From: Symbiodinium natans
Lineage: Eukaryota; Sar; Dinophyceae; Suessiales; Symbiodiniaceae
DNA: 64,000 nt
Reading direction: 5' to 3'
Assembly: GCA_905221605.1 (NCBI GenBank)
Contig: CAJNDS010001580.1
Coordinates: 509,724-573,723, forward strand
Shown: positions 57,008-64,000 of the stretch, one piece after another
Layout of the letters: every line of letters begins with the position of its first letter
Position numbering within the stretch: position 1 is the stretch's first letter
The notes under the pieces: model-generated
What the model was told of the DNA's origin: nothing
What the model saw: only the letters and a program-made list of their open reading frames with translations
Database searches by the model: none
Program-made: the position numbers and the translations under genes

Positions 57008-57110
57008 GCAGCTGCAGCTGCAGCTGCAGCTGCAGCTGCAGCAGCAGCTGCGTCTGCAACTACAACTACAACTACAACTACAACTACAACTACAACACAA
57101 CTGCTGCTAC
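56590..57110. repeat. Compound trinucleotide repeat tract
   Basis: About 500 bp built of successive blocks of TAG, GTC, GAG, TGC, CTA, CGA, CGACTA, CTA, GCAGCT and CTACAA units. All frames stay open and give poly-Val/Ala, Thr or Ser/Arg; none is a gene. Confidence 0.95.
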
Positions 57111-58627
57111 TACTGCTGTTATTGTTCCCATTACGACAGGGGGAGCGCGTTGGCATACACATCCACTGCGAGAGGCGGCACTGCGGGCCACTGACGTCAC
57201 TAACTGGGGAAGTTGCCCAACTTCATTAAGTCTAGGGTTCAGGGTTTAGGGTTTCAGGGTTTAGGGTTTAGGGTTTCAGGGTTTAGGGTTTCAGGGTTTA
57301 GGGTTTAGGGTTTAGGGTTTCAGGGTTTAGGGCAAGTTTCGGGTTCGTTTTAGGGTTTAGGGGCAGGCGTGCATGGTGCTAGGGTGAGGCAAGTGGCTAT
57401 TTCTTAAGTTCGACCCTGTGAGGCTCTTGGCTTGCGGGGTCACGGCTCAGAGATTCTGATGTAGCCCAAATCTAACTATGTACTGGCAGGCGGGTGCTGG
57501 GTCTATTGACATCATAAATACTGAAACCCCCCCAAACCTTCAACCCAAAACCCTAAACCCTAAACCGACCGAAGCTTTGACTCACTTTGGGCGTGGGCGA
57601 GACTTTGGGCAACGAGGGGCAACTTCCCTGCTATTCGCGGCCCTCGATCTTGTGCGAGGGGCGAGGTGTGCACTGCTATGCGAAGACAATGCCGGGCTTA
57701 GGGTTTAGGTTTCGGGCTTTGGGTTTAAGAGTTTAGGGTTTAGGCTTAGGGGTTAGGGTTTAGGACTCGGGATTGGGGTTTAGGGTTTAGGATGGCCAAT
57801 ATCTGACAGCCCCGAGACTCTCAGACTCCTAGGTATCCCTGGCCTAGATGTAGCAAGGCTTTAGAAGTTCCTTCTGCTAAACCATTCACAAAGATTACAA
57901 GGAACCATCTGTATCTGGGGCTTTTTTCGAAATTAGGGGCACCGTATTGGGGTCCTGATGATAACGGAATGGTCTATATTAGGAGTCGAAACCCCCATAT
58001 ACACTCACAGACAACAATATCAAGCCTGCCTCATTTCTAGTTTGGGTGTGCATCGGTCTTGAGTTGCGCGCATCTCGATGTGAGGGAAAACCCAAAGCCC
58101 CCAAACCCTAACCAAAACCCTCTACAGTTTTACTGAGCTCCCTAAACCACTGAACGCCCTGAAGGAACCACGGGTGTTTAGGGTTTAGGGTTTAAGGGTT
58201 TAGGGTTTCAGGATTTAGGAGGGTTCTAGGGTTTAGGGTTTTAGGGTTTATGATCGTGAGTTGTTTCTAACCCTAAACCTTGGGCTTGGGGTTTAGGGTT
58301 TAGGGCTTGGGGTTTGGAGGCCTGGGAATCGGAACTTTAGAGACTTTAGGGGCTCCGGTTCAGGGCTTAGGGTTTAGGGGTTCGGGGTTTAGGGGTTTAG
58401 GGGTTTAGGGTTTAGGGGTTTAGGGGTTAGGGTTTATAGGGGGGTGTTAACGAGTGCCCAGGTCTTCACGTGTTGAAAAAGAGCGCTCTTAAAACGGCAG
58501 ACGCCCATCGCTGCTTGGACCTGCCACGGTTTAGGGTTTAGGGTTTAAGGGGTTAAGGGGTTTAGGGTTTAGGGTTAATGTTTAGGGTTTCAATGCGGGG
58601 GGGGGGGGGGGCGGGGTTCGGGAGGTT

Positions 58628-58791
58628 GGGATGCTCCCCCTTCTTCTAACAGTCCGCAGCAGGGATTCTGATCGGGGGTCCCCTAAACCCTAAACCCTAA
58701 ACCCTAAACCCTAAACCCTAAACCCTAAACCCTAAATCGGGGGTACTATATAATCCCTATGAAGGACTGTTAGACTAAGGAGAGACATCCC
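58628..58791. mobile_element. MITE-like family A, copy 4, split by a telomeric array
   Basis: Ends GGGATGCTCCCCC and AGAGACATCCC. The central part is interrupted by seven CCCTAAA units with a 9-bp target duplication. Confidence 0.87.
58684..58735 (+). repeat. CCCTAAA array inserted in a MITE-like element
   Basis: Seven units lie inside a family A element and are flanked by the 9-bp direct repeat ATCGGGGGT (58671-58679 and 58736-58744). Confidence 0.93.
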
Positions 58792-59999
58792 GAGGTTGAG
58801 GGCTTAAGGGGCCCCCTATCAAAAAATCGAACTTTCACCGGGTCCTTCTGGTTTCGTTCGGAACCAGGTGTGTTTAGAAGTACATATTCCTAATCAACCC
58901 GATGAACCCAGGTTTAGGGTTTAGGGTTTAGGGTTTAGGGTTTAGGGTTTAGGGTTTAGGGTTTAGGGTTTAGGGTTTAGGGTTTAGGGTTTAGGGTCTA
59001 TATGACTTTGCAACACAAAAGGCATCTGGACATGGTCTGTAGGCTTTGGGCTTCCGGCAGGTGGGCAAATCTCGGCTGGGGGTGCTTCATGCTTCTTCGA
59101 TGCTACGGTAAACCCTACACCCTACACCCTACACCCTAAACCTTAACCCTAGAAACCCTAAACCCTAAACCCTAAACCCTTAACCCTAGAAACCCTAAAC
59201 CCTAAACCCTAGAAACCCCTACATCCCCTAAAACCCCTACGCCCCTTTGGGCTGCTTCGACTGGCAGCTTCTACGCTACCCAGACCCCAAAAGAGGTTTG
59301 GGGTTTCGGGTGGTTTAGGGTTTAGGGTTTAAGGGTTCCTGAGAATGACCCGAAAGTAGGTACGATTTGGGGGTTCTCTTTTAAGATCTTCCCAGGAGTC
59401 TGGGTAGCTTTGTTGAGGATGCCTTCAGAACACAGCAGCCCCTGTAAACTCCAAACTTCTGGCGCCCTGAACCGCGGCCGAAAGCCCCTGCAAATGAGAG
59501 CAATGAACCCTAAGCCCTACACCCCTCAACCCCTCCCACGGACTAACTCCAAATCCCACAACCCTAAACCCTAAACCCCCGCAACCCCTATGCCTAAACC
59601 CCGCAACCTTAAACCCAAAACCCCGATAATCTGCAAGAAAGGGGCAGGTGCTGCCCGAAGGCCTACTGAGCGCCGGCCTGCGCGGGAGTCCACCAAGGAG
59701 GTCGGAGCTTAGGGTTTAGGGTTTAGGGTTTAGGGTTTAGGGTTTAGGGTTTAGGGTTTAGGGTTTAGGGTTCAGGGTTTCTGGGTCTTCGGGTTAGGGT
59801 TTCTGGGTCCTACAGGGTTTGTGCTCACAGGTGTTCGGTGCTTAGGGTCTCTAAAGCCCAAAACCCATCAACCCGAAGCTCCAAACCCTAAACCCTAAAC
59901 CAGCAACCCCAAACCCTAACCCCTAAACCCTAAACCCTAAACCCCAAACCCTAAACCCTCCCTTAAGAACCCTAAAGCCTGCTAGGACGCCTCCGAAAC

Positions 60000-60500
60000 C
60001 GACCTTTAGGGTTTTGGGGTTTAGGGTTCCAGGGTTTAGGGTTTAGGGTTTGGGGTTTAGGGTTGTGGGGTATAGGGTTGAGGGTTTAGGGGTATAGGGT
60101 TGAGGGTTTAGAGTTTAGAGTTTGGGGTTTCGGGTTTAGGGTTTTAGGGTTTAGGGTTCAGGGTTCAGGGTTTAGGGTTTAGGGTTTTAGGGTTTAGGGT
60201 TTAGGGTTTGGGGCTCTTGGGGTGTAGGGTTGAGGGTTTAGAGTTTAGGGTTCAGGGTTTAGGGTTTTGGGGCTCTTGGGGTATAGGGTTGAGGGTTTAG
60301 AGTTTAGGGTTTGGGGTTTAGGGCTTTGGGGTATAGGGTTGAGGGTTTAGAGTTTAGGGTTTGGGGTTTCGGGTTTAGGGTTTTAGGGTTTCGGGTTTAG
60401 GGTTTTAGGGTTTAGGGTTTAGGGTTCAGGGTTCAGGGTTCAGGGTTTAGGGTTTTAGGGTTTTAGGGTTTTAGGGTTTAGGGTTTAGGGTTTAGGGTGT
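60000..60500 (+). repeat. Higher-order degenerate telomeric repeat
   Basis: TTTAGGG variants are arranged in a longer repeating pattern containing GGGGTATAGGGTTGAGGGTT about every 60-65 bp, so the block seems to have expanded by duplication of a compound unit. Confidence 0.85.
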
Positions 60501-61168
60501 AAGGGCCATGAACCTCCTAGTGGCGTCGCCAAAAGGACACCAGTCACCAATGCCAATCAGTTTGGGTTAAGGGTTTAGAGCCTAGAGTTTAGAGCAACCT
60601 TTCTTGCTCTTCCAACGTCTGGCGTGCTGGTTTGGAAGCGAAACCCTTCATGGCACCCCGGCTGAAGCGAAAACCTTCATACGACCCCGACTTACTGAAA
60701 ACCTGAGCCCCGAATAGACACTCAAACTCAAACCCAACAAAGAACACTCAACGAAACCCACACCGACCCTCTCAACACGAAGCCCTAAACCCTAAACAAA
60801 CTAAACTCCGGGTTTGGGTTCCAGGGCTTACCACCCACACCTTAGGGTTTAGGGTTTAGGGTTTAGGGTTTAGGGTTTAGGGTTTAAGCATGCCATAGAG
60901 CTCTGCACGCCCTGATTCGGGGGGGCACGCAGACCTACCATGTCAAGGGCCAGTCGGAGCCTGCTGGCAACAGTCTGCAAAATCCCCAAAGACCCCGGTA
61001 CGAACTTTCGCTAAACCCTACAGCCCTAAACCCTAAAGCCCGAAAACCCTAAACCCTAAAGCTTTAAACCCCCTAAACCCTAACACCCTGAAACCCGACA
61101 GCCCTAAACCCTAAACCCAAAACCCTAAATCCTAAACCCGAAACCCTAAGCCTACACCCGGCGCTTCC

Positions 61169-62306
61169 TTCTTCAAGGCCAGCGACAGCTGTCGGACGGA
61201 ATCTTGACCTGAGAGGTCGGGGATAGGCAACCTAAACCCTAAACCCTAAATCCTAAACCCTGAATCCTAAACCCTAAACCCTAAGTCCTAAACCCCAAAC
61301 CCTAAACCCTAAACCCTAAATCCTGAATCCTAAACCCTAAGCCCCTTCAACGGACTTGGCTCATGCTAAGGGAAAGTAGTTCACCCCTAAACCCTAAACC
61401 CTAAACCCTAAACCCCTAAACCCCTAAACCCCTAGATCCCTAAACCCTAAACCCTAAACCCTAAACCCTAAACCCTAAACCCTAAACCCTAAACCCTAAA
61501 CCCTAAACCCTAAACCCTACTTCAAGCCGGGGAACAGCAAGGACCGACATCCGATCTCCGGCGTGCGCACCAGAAGTCCTCTCAAGGGTTTAGGGTTTAG
61601 GGTTTAGGGTTTAGGGTTTAGGGTTTAGGGTTTAGGGTTAGTCATGGCGGGGTAGGTTTCTAGAGAAGCTTCGACACTCCCCTTGTACCCCCCTCCCTTA
61701 AGAAGACTTTTATCCTCTCAAGCTTGAAGCGTTTAGCGGTTTAGGGGCTTAGGGTTTCCAGCTTTAGCAACTTATTGGGTACACTATAACTTTAGGAACT
61801 TAGGGTTTATAACTTTAGGGGCTTGGGTTTCTAGCTCTAGGGCTTAGGGTTTAAGACTCTAGGGGCCTAGGGTATGACTGGGGGGAAAGTTTCGGATTCG
61901 CTAAACTCCCTTAAGCTCAAGATAGCCCCAAAAACCTTATGTAACCAGGCCTTTGGGCCCAAAATCCCTAGAATAAGAGCCCTTACAGCCTTAAGGACTG
62001 CGTGGGGAAAGGACCCGCGCCCAAAAGCCTGCAAGGGGAGCTCCGCGGGAGCCTTGTTGTAGGTGTGGGGCTTAGGACTGAGGGCTTAGGGCTCGGGGTT
62101 GAGGGCCTGATACCCTAAACCCTAAACCCTAAACCCTAAACCCTAAACCCTAAACCCTAAACCCTAAACCCTAAACCCTAAACCCTAAACCCTAAACCCT
62201 AAACCCTAAACCCTAAGCCCTAAACTAAACCCCAAACCCTCGGCAGCAAGTAGGGTCCTTCCAATTCTCCAGGATGCTTCCCTTGTCAAACGGGCTCACC
62301 GCTGAC
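61169..62306 (-). other. Possible XDH linker exons
   Basis: Two open minus-strand islands with AG|G acceptors: 62260-62306 (SPFDKGSILENWKD) and 61169-61208 (SVRQLSLALKK followed by EAPG). They lie in the right order for the XDH region before PPDAPGGM. Similarity is weak and the joins are unresolved. Confidence 0.28.
61435..61520 (+). repeat. CCCTAAA telomeric array
   Basis: About 12 perfect units. Further arrays of the same type occur at 62111-62220 and 63005-63092. Confidence 0.94.
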
Positions 62307-62903
62307 CTGCCCGCGGTTCTAGCTCTCAGGGCTCCGGGTTTAGGGTTTAAAGGGTTTAGGGTTTAGGGTTTGGGGTTTGGGGTTTAGGGTTTCGGGCTTA
62401 GGACTTAGGTTTTGGGTTTGGGGTTTGGGGTTTAGGATTTAGGCGGTGGGGTTTACGGTCTAGTGAGCCCTAACCCTTGCCCATGTAAATGCCACAAAGG
62501 CCTAGAGGATACTTATAACCCGGAAGCCGGCACAGCCCTTACATACTCACATAGCTACAAACTCTGAAAACCCTTTGATAGATGAAGTGCCAATAAACAA
62601 GGACTTGAAAGACGAAGAACCCCTAAGAAACCAACAGCCCGTGAACCCCCAAGCCTGAACAGTGAGCCTGACATTAACCTGAAAGTCAACCCCTCATTCA
62701 GAACGAAATATGGCCCCCCTATCCTTATGAATGCCTGAATTTCAACAAAAGAAACTGAAGCCTAAACCTTAATTTCAACAGAAAACCCTAACACCCTAAA
62801 TCCTTATCCTTATGACGACCCGAAATTGTACAGAAAGCATCCAAATTTTGTCTCGCACCGCTCACCGCAGGGGCTGGGAGGGTGTAGGGTGGTTCAGGGT
62901 CTT

Positions 62904-63000
62904 GGGATGTTCCGACTTATAAAACAGTCCTTAATAGGGATATTAGTAACCCCCTTTGGCAATCCCCATGAAGGAAAGTTCGTATAAGTGAGAGCATCCC
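62904..63000. mobile_element. MITE-like family A, copy 5
   Basis: Ends GGGATGTTCC and GAGAGCATCCC, with internal AACAGTCCTTAATAGGGAT. A half copy is also present at about 51284-51321. Confidence 0.82.
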
Positions 63001-63270
63001 AAAGTGCCTAAACCCTAAACCCTAAACCCTAAACCCTAAACCCTAAACCCTAAACCCTAAACCCTAAACCCTAAACCCTAAACCCTAAACCCACTTAGGC
63101 TCTTTTTTTGAGGGGTGGGGAGAGCTATTTTTGCGGCTCACAGTCCGGGTCCCTGCTGACTGCGCTGAGGGCGGAGGAGTGTTGGGGCCTTTAGCGCCCT
63201 TGCGGTTAAACCCTAAACCCTAAACCCTAAACCCTAATCCCTAAACCCTAAACCCTAAACCCTAAATTTT

Positions 63271-63370
63271 GTTATTTGCTTAGGAACCCCCCCCCCAAAC
63301 AGTAAGAAATACACATGCTCATCCCTATATTATTGCCCTTATAAGGAAGAATATTATCTCAGCAAATGCT
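63271..63370. mobile_element. MITE-like family B, copy 5
   Basis: Left end GTTATTTGCTTAGGAACCCC, core CCCTATATTATTGCCCTTATAAGGAAGAAT, right end AGCAAATGCTAG. Confidence 0.75.
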
Positions 63371-63553
63371 AGGGTTTTGCTAGGGCCCTTTCGGGCCAGA
63401 AGCCTGGATGGATCCCAAAACAAAAAAGGCAACACAGACCACCAGACACGAAACTTCCCTAAACCCTAAACCCTAAACCCTAAACCCTAAACCCTAAACC
63501 CTAAACCCTAAACCCTAGACCGCTGGATTTAGGGTTTATTGGGAGGTTCGGGC

Positions 63554-63643
63554 CTAGGAAGGAAAAAGTCGCGCAACGAGACCAGCCTGTTCCCGCATGC
63601 ATCTTTCACCCAAAAGTGGCTGTATCTTGTGTAGTTCATGTAC
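63554..63643 (-). CDS. Possible XDH FAD-domain exon
   Basis: After GCCGAG|G the frame codes SHFWVKDACGNRLVSLRDFF, ending at a possible GC donor. GNRLVSLRDFF resembles the FAD-domain stretch GxRxVxLxDFF before GYRKT. Position and strand fit an upstream exon of the XDH gene. Tentative. Confidence 0.42.
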   Translation of the reverse strand, partial: VHELHKIQPLLGERCMREQAGLVARLFPS

Positions 63644-64000
63644 CTCGGCTTCGGACATAGGGTTTAGGGTTCAGGGTTCAGGGTTCAGGGTTGAGGGTTT
63701 AGGGTTTAGGGTTTAGGGTTTAGGGTTTAGGGTTTAGGGCGGGTTTAGGGCAACAAGCAGCGTTTGTAAACACGCACGCAAACTTTTCCGGCAAGTCCTT
63801 GGCCTCCCAGTTGCAGAGATGTCGAACTGCCACTGGCTAAGCCTCTTAAATGAGCCCCACGCCTTGAATTACTGGAACCTGAAGCCTAACCCTAAACCCT
63901 AAACCCTACACCCTCATCAACCCTCATACAGGACAGAAGCCGACAAACACATATCTATCCACCCCCTTGGTACTCCTCTTCATATGAGCATCCCTATTTC

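Larger units (their letters stand above)
55673..64000. other. Upstream XDH region, mostly repeats
   Basis: Dominated by telomeric variants, the trinucleotide tract, and family A and B elements. A few minus-strand islands might be FAD-domain or linker exons (listed separately). An island at 56040-56250 could code the LSTRAHA stretch, but no AG|G joins were found. Confidence 0.5.

Noticed and set aside
56578-57229. Three long open frames of 109-194 codons over 56.6-57.2 kb
   Set aside because: They are readings of trinucleotide repeats that stay open in every frame; the products are homopolymers with no domain.
61874-62062. 62-codon plus-strand frame
   Set aside because: Lysine-rich reading with no recognised motif, on the strand opposite to both genes; no support beyond being open.
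1-64000. A true chromosome end
   Set aside because: The arrays are short, point in both directions and are scattered throughout, with conserved exons between them; this is interstitial telomeric sequence.
1-64000. CRISPR array, tRNA, rRNA or bacterial operon
   Set aside because: Regular short repeats are telomeric and lack unique equal spacers. No cloverleaf, rRNA core or Shine-Dalgarno-led gene series was seen.

Overview
This window looks like nuclear DNA of a dinoflagellate, or a very close alveolate relative. Three things point there: telomere-type TTTAGGG/CCCTAAA repeats scattered through all 64 kb; genes cut into tiny exons on one strand; and splice sites that are mostly GC or GA at the donor, with AG|G at the acceptor. 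No bacterial gene, operon, rRNA, tRNA or CRISPR array is visible. Nearly all long ORFs are accidental readings of simple repeats.

Two large conserved enzyme genes can be reconstructed on the minus strand by translating the short GC-rich islands between the repeats and joining them. Positions 736-31466 hold the N-terminal half of a pyruvate:ferredoxin (or pyruvate:NADP+) oxidoreductase, PFOR/PNO, as about 36 exons of 23-102 bp. The rest of the gene, including any [4Fe-4S] domain and the C-terminal TPP domain, lies beyond the left edge. Positions 36193-55672 hold the molybdenum-cofactor half of a xanthine dehydrogenase (XDH), as at least 23 exons of 18-68 bp. Possible FAD-domain exons reach 63.6 kb, and the 2Fe-2S N-terminus would lie beyond the right edge. 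Both genes run right to left, head to tail, as in dinoflagellate unidirectional gene arrays. The XDH C-terminal third is not found between 31.5 and 36.2 kb except for weak fragments, so that copy may be internally deleted.

The most unusual feature is the introns. Most carry a (TTTAGGG)n block just inside one end and a (CCCTAAA)n block just inside the other. An exon is therefore typically flanked on the plus strand by CCCTAAA on its left and TTTAGGG on its right, and each intron RNA could fold back on itself. Several arrays are bounded by direct repeats of 9-29 bp, including one inside a MITE-like element and one that duplicates an exon/intron junction. This suggests the arrays are inserted units that create or expand introns. 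Introns also carry several families of short inverted-repeat elements (called A-L here), a reverse-transcriptase fragment, a 1.5 kb AT-rich element with GC-rich motifs, a GA-rich tract, a 0.5 kb trinucleotide tract and homopolymer G/C runs.

Layout: 0-31.5 kb PFOR (minus); 31.5-36 kb intergenic region or XDH 3' remnants; 36-55.7 kb XDH molybdenum domain; 55.7-64 kb repeat-rich upstream XDH region with tentative exons. All coordinates and splice calls come from reading by eye and from remembered family alignments; none was computed.
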